A DNA stretch of 64,000 nucleotides, from contig NZ_BCWX01000003.1 in NCBI RefSeq assembly GCF_001894805.1, positions 248,001-312,000 on the forward strand, given 5' to 3'. Of the stretch, positions 57,992-64,000 are shown piece after piece. The notes below the pieces were generated by a model. That model had not been told where the DNA came from and did not search any database. It saw only the letters and a program-made list of their open reading frames with translations. The translations under genes and the position numbers were made by a program. The first letter of the stretch is position 1, and each line of letters begins with the position of its first letter. Source of the stretch: Rhodococcus globerulus NBRC 14531 (GTDB lineage Bacteria > Actinomycetota > Actinomycetes > Mycobacteriales > Mycobacteriaceae).

Positions 57992-58677
57992 CTTCTGCGG
58001 TAACGGACCTGGGGGCGCCCAGCACGTCCGTATTCGGTTTCCCGGGTGAGCAGACCGTCGTCTGCCAGTTTTTCGAGGTAGCGCCACGCTGTCACCCGGG
58101 ATACGCCGACGGAAGCGGCAACTTCTGCTGCGGTGAGCGGAGTGTCGGTATCCCGAACGCACGCCGATACGAGTCCGAGCGTCTGGGAAGCAAAGCCCTT
58201 CGCCGACGCGGCCCGATCGTCGGAGGTGCGTAGTGCGGCCATCGCGCGATCGATGTCGTATTGACTCGCTGCGGATTCGCCGGCGGGCAGCGCTGCGCGG
58301 TACTCCACATACCGTTCGAGCTTGTCGCGGAATGCCGCAAAAGTGAACGGTTTGAGCAGGTAGAGAACAATTCCGCGGGCAACGGCGGTTCGCACCACAT
58401 CGAGGTCGCGCGCGGAGGTCACCGCAATGATGTCGGGGCTCGGACGCAACCCACCGAGCGCCGATGCAACATCGAGTCCGCTTGCGTCCGGTAGGCCGAT
58501 GTCGAGGAGCACCAGATCGATGGACTCACCGGCGGCGTGCGCTTCCGTGACCGCTCGCAGAGTGGCCTGACCGCTGTGAACCACACCGTGCACGACAAAC
58601 CCCGGCACTCGCTCCACATAGGATCGGTGCGCCTGCGCGATCAGTGGTTCGTCGTCCACCACGAGTACCCGGATCAC
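57988..58677 (-). CDS. CitB/DcuR-type response regulator for C4-dicarboxylates
   Basis: 229 residues from GTG 58677, which overlaps the end of the kinase gene. Receiver with VVDDE, Asp59 in VLLDIGLPDASG and Lys in LLKPF; the C-terminal HTH (AEVAASVGVSRVTAWRYLEKLADDG) is of the CitB/DcuR/MalR type, not LuxR or OmpR. Its stop codon shares the sequence CTAG with the stop of convergent ptrB. With the CitA-type kinase and divergent dctA it forms a dicarboxylate-sensing module. Confidence 0.9.
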   Translation of the reverse strand: MIRVLVVDDEPLIAQAHRSYVERVPGFVVHGVVHSGQATLRAVTEAHAAGESIDLVLLDIGLPDASGLDVASALGGLRPSPDIIAVTSARDLDVVRTAVARGIVLYLLKPFTFAAFRDKLERYVEYRAALPAGESAASQYDIDRAMAALRTSDDRAASAKGFASQTLGLVSACVRDTDTPLTAAEVAASVGVSRVTAWRYLEKLADDGLLTRETEYGRAGRPQVRYRRS

Positions 58678-60254
58678 TGCTGTGCCTGCCGTAGCGGGAT
58701 GCGCACGACCAGCATGGAACCCAGCCCAGGCTCGCTCACGAAGGTGCCGCCGTGGCGTTTCACGATCTGCGAAACCAACGCGAGGCCGATGCCGCGGGAT
58801 CCGGATTTGGTGGAATATCCACGCTCCTTGGCCCTTTCGAGCGCATCGGGCGTCATGCCTGGCCCACTGTCGGCCACCGCAACCACCATTGTCGAATCCT
58901 CTTCCATGACCGTCACTTCCACCCACGGCTGCTCGCTGGTCCGCGAGGCGTCAATGGCATTGTCCACCAGATTGCCGACCAGTGTGACCAACTCACGGGA
59001 CGTGAGCGGCGTGAGAGCACCGAGTGCGGTGTCCTCGGTGACGGTCAACTCCACTCCGCGTTCGGTCGCCTCACTGAGTTTTCCGAGCAACAGAGCGGCC
59101 AGAGCCGGTTCCTGAACGGCATTGACGAGACGATCGATCAACTGCTGAGACAGCCGTAATTCGTTGGTGGCAAAGGAAACCGCCTCGTCGTATTTTCCGA
59201 GCTCCACCATCGTGATGATGGTGTGCAGGCGGTTGGCGCTCTCGTGGGCCTGCGAGCGCAGCGATTCTGCAAAATCGCGAACCGAATCGAGTTCGCCGAG
59301 AACATTCTGCAATTCGGTGTGATAGCGAATAGTCAGAACTGTGCCAATTCGCTTGCCCTCCCACTCAACCGGGTGCTGATTGACCACGAGTATTCGTTGA
59401 TCGGTGAGATGGACCTGATCAGTGGCCGAACTTGCGTCCACATCCCGCAACGTGGCCGGAATCGAGGACAGATCGACTCGGCCTTCCGGTAGATCGAGAA
59501 GGCGACGCGCTTCGTCGTTGACTATGTCCACCTGAGCCGTCCCGCCCCGTCCCCGACCGATGACCACCAGTCCCTCACCGATGCTGTGGAGAACGGCGTC
59601 GTGATGCTCGTACATCGTGAGCAGTTCGTCGGGTGCCAGACCCAGGGTCTGACGTCTGATTCGCCTACTTACCAACAACGAACTCAAAACAGCTGCAATC
59701 AATCCCGCGGCAGCAATTGTCAGGATGGTCGGAATGCTCTGGGCGAATTGCTTGCTGATCTCCTCTCGGGTGACGCCGACAGCCACCAAACCGACAAGCG
59801 TCCCACTCGCGTCGTACACCGGTGTGACCGCGCGAATCGACGGACCCAACGAACCTGCGTACGTCTCGGTGAACGTCTCACCTGCCAGCGCCCGGTCGAT
59901 GTTGCCGGTGAACAATTCGCCGATCAGTTCGGGACTGGTATGGGTGTACCGGGTGCGATCGGGCGCCATCACCACGATGAAGTCGACGCCGGTGGCCATG
60001 CGAATTTTCTCGGTCTGCGGTTGCAGAATCGCGGTCGGGTCGTCGCTGGAGAGCGCCTGCGCGGTGGAGTCCGTCAAGGCCAGTGTCTCGGCGATCGAGC
60101 TCACCTGCCGACTAATGGCGTCGTCGCTGTCACCTCGCTCGTCCACTACAGCCAGTGCCGCTCCCGCGCCGATGACCAGCGACAACAGTGCAAGCTGCAG
60201 CAGCAGGATCTGCCGGGCGACGCTCATGCGTCGGCGACTGCGTCGTTGGACCAT
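58674..60254 (-). CDS. CitA/DcuS-type sensor histidine kinase
   Basis: 526 residues. Helix 1 (about 16-37), external PDC/Cache sensor domain (about 40-168, with TGVDFIVVM and GLVAVGVTREEI), helix 2 (about 172-195), PAS domain (about 215-320), and the DcuS-type phospho-acceptor SQAHESANRLHT with His347; then HATPase_c with NLVDNAID, DSGPGM and SRGIGLALV. Such sensors detect citrate, malate, succinate or fumarate directly outside the membrane. Ligand inferred from the dctA gene on its other side. Confidence 0.9.
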   Translation of the reverse strand: MVQRRSRRRMSVARQILLLQLALLSLVIGAGAALAVVDERGDSDDAISRQVSSIAETLALTDSTAQALSSDDPTAILQPQTEKIRMATGVDFIVVMAPDRTRYTHTSPELIGELFTGNIDRALAGETFTETYAGSLGPSIRAVTPVYDASGTLVGLVAVGVTREEISKQFAQSIPTILTIAAAGLIAAVLSSLLVSRRIRRQTLGLAPDELLTMYEHHDAVLHSIGEGLVVIGRGRGGTAQVDIVNDEARRLLDLPEGRVDLSSIPATLRDVDASSATDQVHLTDQRILVVNQHPVEWEGKRIGTVLTIRYHTELQNVLGELDSVRDFAESLRSQAHESANRLHTIITMVELGKYDEAVSFATNELRLSQQLIDRLVNAVQEPALAALLLGKLSEATERGVELTVTEDTALGALTPLTSRELVTLVGNLVDNAIDASRTSEQPWVEVTVMEEDSTMVVAVADSGPGMTPDALERAKERGYSTKSGSRGIGLALVSQIVKRHGGTFVSEPGLGSMLVVRIPLRQAQQ

Positions 60255-60298
60255 CGGTTACTCCTGAACGTTATGAACACAAACTTCACGCCCTACAC

Positions 60299-60360
60299 AT
60301 TTCCAACAAGAATTCTCCACGAACTCGAGTGATCCCCATCACTTCACTGATTTCCATCAA
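60299..60360 (+). promoter_or_regulatory. Likely regulator sites in the dctA/kinase promoter
   Basis: Direct repeat ATTTCCAACAA (60299-60309) and ATTTCCATCAA (60350-60360), plus a perfect hairpin AGTGAT-CCCC-ATCACT (60328-60343). They lie between kinase and dctA starts and are candidate sites for the CitB-type regulator. Confidence 0.45.
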
Positions 60361-60371
60361 AGGACATCCCC

Positions 60372-61784
60372 ATGAGCGTCACGGCAACAGGGACAGTAAA
60401 CGATTCACCCCAGCCGAAGGGCACTCCGGCAAAGCGCGACAAGACGCATTGGCTCTACATGAGCGTCATCGTCGCCGTCATCGGAGGCATTCTCGTCGGT
60501 TGGCTCGCGCCCGAATTCGGCAAGTCGGTCGCCGTGTTGGGCACGTTGTTCGTCAGCTTGATCAAGATGATGATCAGCCCGGTCATTTTCTGCACCATTG
60601 TGCTCGGCATCGGCTCGGTGCGCGCAGCAGCCAAGGTGGGCAAGGTCGGCGGATTGGCGCTCGCCTACTTCATCGGTATGTCCACTGTTGCCCTGGCGAT
60701 CGGCCTGGGTGTCGGTAATCTCCTCAACCCGGGCAGCGGCCTGAACATCGAGCCGAACCCGGCGTCCGTCGAGAAGCTCACCACGGCAGCGCACAGTGCC
60801 GGTGGAACGTGGGACTTCGTCGCGTCGATCATCCCGACGTCGTTGCTGTCGTCCCTGACCGCGGGCAGCGTGCTGCAGACACTGTTTGTCGCCCTGCTCG
60901 TCGGCTTCGCGATCCAGTCGCTCGGCAAGTCCGGTGAACCGATCCTCAAGGGCATCGGTCACCTGCAGAAGCTGGTCTTCAAGATCCTGACCATGATCCT
61001 GTGGCTCGCCCCGATCGGTGCCTTCGGTGCCATCGCCGGCGTGGTCGGCCAGACCGGACTGAACGCAGTGGTCCAGCTCGGAACACTGATGATCGGCTTC
61101 TACCTGACCTGCTTGATCTTCATCTTCGGTGTCCTCGGCACCCTGCTGCGCGCCGTTACCGGATTCAACATCTTCAAGCTGGTCAAGTACTTGGCCCGCG
61201 AATACCTGCTCATCTTCGCGACGTCGTCCTCCGAGTCGGCACTCCCGCGTTTGATCGCCAAGATGGAGCACGTGGGCGTCGAACGCTCCACCGTCGGCAT
61301 CGTCGTCCCGACCGGCTACTCCTTCAACCTCGACGGCACCGCGATCTACCTGACCATGGCCTCCATCTTCATCGCCGACGCGATGGGTCAGCCACTCGCG
61401 TTCGGTGAGCAGCTCTCGCTGCTGGTGTTCATGATCATCGCGTCGAAGGGTGCAGCCGGAGTCAGTGGCGCCGGACTCGCGACCCTTGCAGGCGGCCTGC
61501 AAAGTCACCGTCCCGAACTACTCGACGGCGTCGGCCTGATTGTCGGTATCGACCGCTTCATGTCCGAGGCTCGCGCTCTCACCAACTTCTCGGGCAACGC
61601 AGTTGCCACCCTGCTCGTCGGCTCCTGGACGAAGACCATCGACAAGGAACGCGTCGTCGATGTTCTGGACGGCAAGATTCCGTTCAACGAGGCGACCATG
61701 CTGGACGACGAGGACGAAGCCGAACAGCACAAACTCGAAACCGCGCCAACTGGCACCCAGCAGTCCTTCGTGAGCCACCACTAG
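60372..61784 (+). CDS. dctA: C4-dicarboxylate:cation symporter DctA
   Basis: 470 residues, ATG after AAAGGA. DAACS/GltP family: about eight membrane helices with two re-entrant hairpins. Family motifs LFVSLIKMMISPVIFCTIVLGIGS, SSSESALPRLIAKME (serine-rich stretch), and GTAIYLTMASIFIADAMGQPL with the conserved NLDGT. Imports succinate, fumarate and malate with protons or sodium. Divergent from the CitA/CitB-type pair, which probably turns it on. Acidic C-terminal tail (DDEDEAEQ). Confidence 0.93.
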   Translation: MSVTATGTVNDSPQPKGTPAKRDKTHWLYMSVIVAVIGGILVGWLAPEFGKSVAVLGTLFVSLIKMMISPVIFCTIVLGIGSVRAAAKVGKVGGLALAYFIGMSTVALAIGLGVGNLLNPGSGLNIEPNPASVEKLTTAAHSAGGTWDFVASIIPTSLLSSLTAGSVLQTLFVALLVGFAIQSLGKSGEPILKGIGHLQKLVFKILTMILWLAPIGAFGAIAGVVGQTGLNAVVQLGTLMIGFYLTCLIFIFGVLGTLLRAVTGFNIFKLVKYLAREYLLIFATSSSESALPRLIAKMEHVGVERSTVGIVVPTGYSFNLDGTAIYLTMASIFIADAMGQPLAFGEQLSLLVFMIIASKGAAGVSGAGLATLAGGLQSHRPELLDGVGLIVGIDRFMSEARALTNFSGNAVATLLVGSWTKTIDKERVVDVLDGKIPFNEATMLDDEDEAEQHKLETAPTGTQQSFVSHH

Positions 61785-61850
61785 AGGTTTGACCCCTCCG
61801 TTGGAGCGGAACCCGTACTTCAGATCAGTGATCCTGGTCGGAGAATGACG

Positions 61851-61887
61851 AACGAGACCGTCGCACTCACCGTGCGGCGGTCTCGTT
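61851..61887 (+). terminator. Terminator after dctA
   Basis: AACGAGACCG (61851-61860) pairs with CGGTCTCGTT (61878-61887), with an inner GCAC/GTGC stem. Confidence 0.8.
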
Positions 61888-62057
61888 CCTCGTTCGTGGC
61901 AGGCTTTCCGTCATGTCGATTCGCCTTCCTGACATCGGTGGGTGCTTAAATCGCGATGCCGGAGCGGAGCACGGCTCATTCCCACAGACCGCCGTCCAGA
62001 ATCGAACGTTTCCGACCGGCGCTAATGGTGCGAGACGGCCTGACCTACCGTGGGGCC

Positions 62058-62597
62058 ATGTGCCTTCACCTCGACGCAACCGCCGCGCTGTCGATCGCAG
62101 GTTGGGTTCGCGAAGAACCTACTCGATCGGCCTCTGCCCCCGTTCCGCAACCGCTGGTCGGTGCTTGTGATCAACTCATCGTGTGGGCGAGTTCGTTCTC
62201 CATACTTGCCAGTTCCGACGACCAGGTGTGGTTTCTCTCGGCGGAGAACTATGCAGGCGGAGTTGGCATCAGCGATGAGGCCTTTCCCTGGGATGCGTTT
62301 CGGCATGAGAGTCTGGCGGGTGCTTCCGGGCCGGCTGAGCGCGCGGCGATCAACGCCTTCTGGTCCACTCACCTCCCGGTCCTGCTGTCGACACGCAATG
62401 GGTACGAGTACCTGGCGCTCGCACCGGACGGTCAGGTTGTCCGTGGGGGAGAGCCGGAGTTCGAGGAGGTCACCATCGTCGCCGCTGATTTCGACGCTCT
62501 GCTTCGGGGTGTAGCCGCAGGCATCAGCACGGCAGACCCCCTCGCCGATGCACTGCTTGGAACAGTGGGTACTGCCCGGCCGGACAGTGACCGGTAG
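62058..62597 (+). CDS. SUKH/SMI1-like protein, orphan
   Basis: 179 residues from ATG 62058; the frame extends upstream without a start signal. The mid-to-late region (FWSTHLPVLLSTRNGYEYLALAPDGQVVRGGEPEFEEVTIVAADFDALLRGV) has the pattern of SUKH-superfamily proteins (SMI1/KNR4-like), where GYEYLA and EPEFEE stretches are common. Many SUKH proteins are immunity factors against nuclease toxins. No toxin is next to it. The assignment is by eye and weak. Confidence 0.55.
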   Translation: MCLHLDATAALSIAGWVREEPTRSASAPVPQPLVGACDQLIVWASSFSILASSDDQVWFLSAENYAGGVGISDEAFPWDAFRHESLAGASGPAERAAINAFWSTHLPVLLSTRNGYEYLALAPDGQVVRGGEPEFEEVTIVAADFDALLRGVAAGISTADPLADALLGTVGTARPDSDR

Positions 62598-62705
62598 CTC
62601 TGAGGGAGGCTGAGTTGATTGCTCGACTGTGTTCCCATCGAAGCCGCTGTGTCCGTCAACCGATCTTTTCTCGGACACTGATCGGTGAGAGAAACCCGAA
62701 CGGTA

Positions 62706-62737
62706 GTCCTCCACCCCTACGGAAGGGTTTGGAGGAC
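62706..62737 (+). terminator. Terminator for the SUKH-like gene
   Basis: GTCCTCC/GGAGGAC outer stem (62706-62712 with 62731-62737), ACCC/GGGT inner stem, followed shortly by GTTTTTG at 62741. Confidence 0.75.
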
Positions 62738-62788
62738 AATGTTTTTGAGGGGTAGCCTGCACTGATGACGCGTGCACTGTCGGGAAGG

Positions 62789-63661
62789 TCAGCTGCCGAA
62801 GAACGAGTTCAGAGAGCCAAGGGATCCGGTGACGGGTGGTTCGCCCCAGTTCGGTCCGGGGATGACGTAGACGGTGAAGTAGCCATAACTGCCGCTGGAG
62901 GAAGTGGCGACGTCGCATTTCACGACCGTGAGCTCGGTGGGAAACTTTGTCCCGGAGGGATAGTCACAGGCGCCGAATTCCACTCCGGTGGGCATACTGG
63001 GAGTGGCCCATGTTACGTAGGCCCCGTCGTACGACCATCCGGCATCCATAACGTCCACAGTGATGTCGGCAGGCACTAGAGCTGAGCCGGTCAGGTTCAG
63101 GTCGGTCAGGTTCGCGCCGGTAAGGTTCGCGCCGGTTAGGTTCGCGCGGGTCAGGTTCGCTTCGGTGAGGTTCGCGCCGGTGAGGTCAGCTTCGGTGAGG
63201 TTCGCGCTGGTCAGGTCAGCGTCGGTGAGGTTCGCGTTGGCCAGGTTCGCGCCGGTCAGGTTCGCTTGACCCAGGTACGCGGAGTCCATGTTCGCGCCGG
63301 TCAGGGTTGCGTTGGCCAGGTTCGCGTCAGCCATGTAGGCGCCGTGCAGGTCAGTGCCGGTGAGGTCAGTGTCGGCGAGGTTCGCTTCGGTCAGGAACGC
63401 CCAGGACAGGTCCACGCCGGACAGGTCTACGCCGGACAGGTCCGCCCCATCACAATGGCTTCTGGCGGCCTCGTAGGGTTGGGGGTTGGCGATGTAATTT
63501 GCGCACCGACTGGCAAGGAATTCGGCGGCGGTTTCTGCTGACGCAGGTCCGACCGCGGTACCGAACGTCATGGAAGCGGCAAGCGTGATCCCGCCGACCA
63601 GGGCGGCGAGGCGGGCGCTACCAAGGCGAGTCCACCCAGAGCGAGAATCAAGAGTCGTCAT
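62789..63661 (-). CDS. Secreted pentapeptide-repeat protein
   Basis: 290 residues, ATG start. Signal peptide (about 1-42, cleaved after ASA). Residues 71-195 are about 25 uninterrupted pentapeptides of the A(D/N)LTX type, which fold as a right-handed beta-helix resembling B-DNA. Residues 196-290 form a separate, non-repeat domain with cysteines (FGACDYPSG, VKCDVA) and a Tyr/Ser-rich end. Cytoplasmic members (MfpA, Qnr) protect gyrase, but a secreted one cannot. Outer surface role unknown. Confidence 0.88.
   Translation of the reverse strand: MTTLDSRSGWTRLGSARLAALVGGITLAASMTFGTAVGPASAETAAEFLASRCANYIANPQPYEAARSHCDGADLSGVDLSGVDLSWAFLTEANLADTDLTGTDLHGAYMADANLANATLTGANMDSAYLGQANLTGANLANANLTDADLTSANLTEADLTGANLTEANLTRANLTGANLTGANLTDLNLTGSALVPADITVDVMDAGWSYDGAYVTWATPSMPTGVEFGACDYPSGTKFPTELTVVKCDVATSSSGSYGYFTVYVIPGPNWGEPPVTGSLGSLNSFFGS
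63077..63451 (-). repeat. 15-bp coding repeats of the pentapeptide protein
   Basis: About 25 consecutive 15-bp units (variants of GCCAACCTGACC on the minus strand) with high DNA similarity between neighbours. Confidence 0.9.
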
Positions 63662-63944
63662 CTATTTGGCCTTCACAATTTGGTCCCCGCACCGTGCGGC
63701 ATGGCACCAGAAAGCAACCACTTCGCGAACATAACGGACATTTGGGCATCAAACACCCCGAAGCGGTGGCCCCTTTAGGTCACTCTTCGGCAATGGACTT
63801 ATGTGGCCGGAAGTGCCCTGGTCGACATGTCGTACTGGATCACCGGCGTCGGACCGCTCGGTGGCTCACCGTTCTGGACGACCTCGATCGCATTCTCGGA
63901 GCATCGACGTAGCGGTGGGCGAGATAGTCGCTAAGTTGGACATC
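63662..63944. other. Intergenic region before the last partial gene
   Basis: 283 bases. A 72-codon open frame at 63694-63912 has no start signal or family likeness and is not called. No repeats or hairpins of note seen. Confidence 0.4.
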
Positions 63945-64000
63945 ATGACAACTCCAGTACAGAACATCGTGATCAACACCCTCGGCGGCGTACCCACTTC
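63945..64000 (+). CDS. N-terminal fragment, possibly glutathione-peroxidase-like
   Basis: ATG 63945 opens a frame that runs out of the window: MTTPVQNIVINTLGGVPTS. The ending (N-T-L-G-G-V-P-T-S) resembles the start of glutathione/thioredoxin peroxidases, where the substrate strand is followed by GxPTSL. With 18 residues visible this is a weak suggestion. Weak ribosome site GGA nearby. Confidence 0.35.
   Translation, partial: MTTPVQNIVINTLGGVPT

Noticed and set aside
60405-61508. 367-codon minus-strand open frame with Gln/Asp/Glu-rich product
   Set aside because: Antisense to dctA; composition typical of reverse-frame translation.
63060-63541. Plus-strand frames with RFAPV and GQV repeats
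   Set aside because: They are antisense readings of the pentapeptide-repeat gene.
63694-63912. 72-codon plus-strand open frame
   Set aside because: No ribosome site, Arg/His-rich product, no recognisable domain.

Overview
The window reads as chromosomal DNA of a mycolic-acid actinobacterium, most likely a Rhodococcus. The evidence is high GC, frequent GTG starts, probable leaderless transcripts, an mce4 steroid-import operon next to otsA, a PhoPR pair of mycobacterial type, a secreted cholesterol oxidase, and the gene order phoP-phoR-HIT ... purD ... purB ... purC-ptrB known from Mycobacterium tuberculosis. The genus call is an inference from gene content. No phage, transposase, CRISPR array or rRNA was seen, and the only RNA gene found is a tRNA-Thr.

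Layout. 1-8.8 kb: 3' part of an mce4 operon (end of the permease gene supB, mce4A-F, accessory mce4H and mce4I), closed by a strong hairpin shared with convergent otsA. 10.4-14.3 kb: a 59-residue acidic protein upstream of otsA, diverging from a two-gene heterodimeric ABC exporter. 14.3-18.2 kb: an alpha/beta hydrolase, then three minus-strand units (CsoR/CstR-like repressor, DUF302 protein, MMPL exporter), each preceded by the same C4/G4 palindrome. 18.3-22.4 kb: a methyltransferase, an iron-box-controlled ornithine N-hydroxylase with an MbtH protein, a ThrE-type exporter and tRNA-Thr. 22.4-25.1 kb: a GAF-ANTAR regulator, a 36-residue hydrophobic peptide not captured by ordinary ORF length cut-offs, a decapeptide-repeat protein, and sugE behind a guanidine-III riboswitch. 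25.1-33.8 kb: phoPR, a TetR regulator, a HIT protein, a two-gene glycosyltransferase operon and purD. 33.9-38.8 kb: cholesterol oxidase, DUF222/HNH protein, secreted lipase-like hydrolase and a TetR regulator. 38.9-44.4 kb: a catabolic cluster (CoA transferase, aldehyde and alcohol dehydrogenases, solute-binding lipoprotein). 44.6-50.8 kb: a PAP2 phosphatase, a tail-to-tail two-component pair, two orphan small proteins, an aminotransferase and a TetR regulator. 50.8-58 kb: purB, HIT, an orphan LuxR-type regulator, a secreted tyrosine phosphatase, purC and ptrB. 58-61.8 kb: a CitA/CitB-type sensor-regulator pair diverging from dctA. 61.8-64 kb: a SUKH-like protein, a secreted pentapeptide-repeat protein and the first codons of one more gene.

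How it fits together. Steroid use links mce4 with the cholesterol oxidase. Three purine genes appear to be transcribed without 5' leaders. Several small circuits carry their sensors with them: riboswitch plus sugE, CstR-like repressor plus three operators, iron box plus siderophore genes, and sensor kinase/regulator plus dctA. The candidates for something undescribed are the CstR-like regulon with an MMPL exporter and DUF302 protein, and the decapeptide-repeat protein convergent with the 36-residue hydrophobic peptide.
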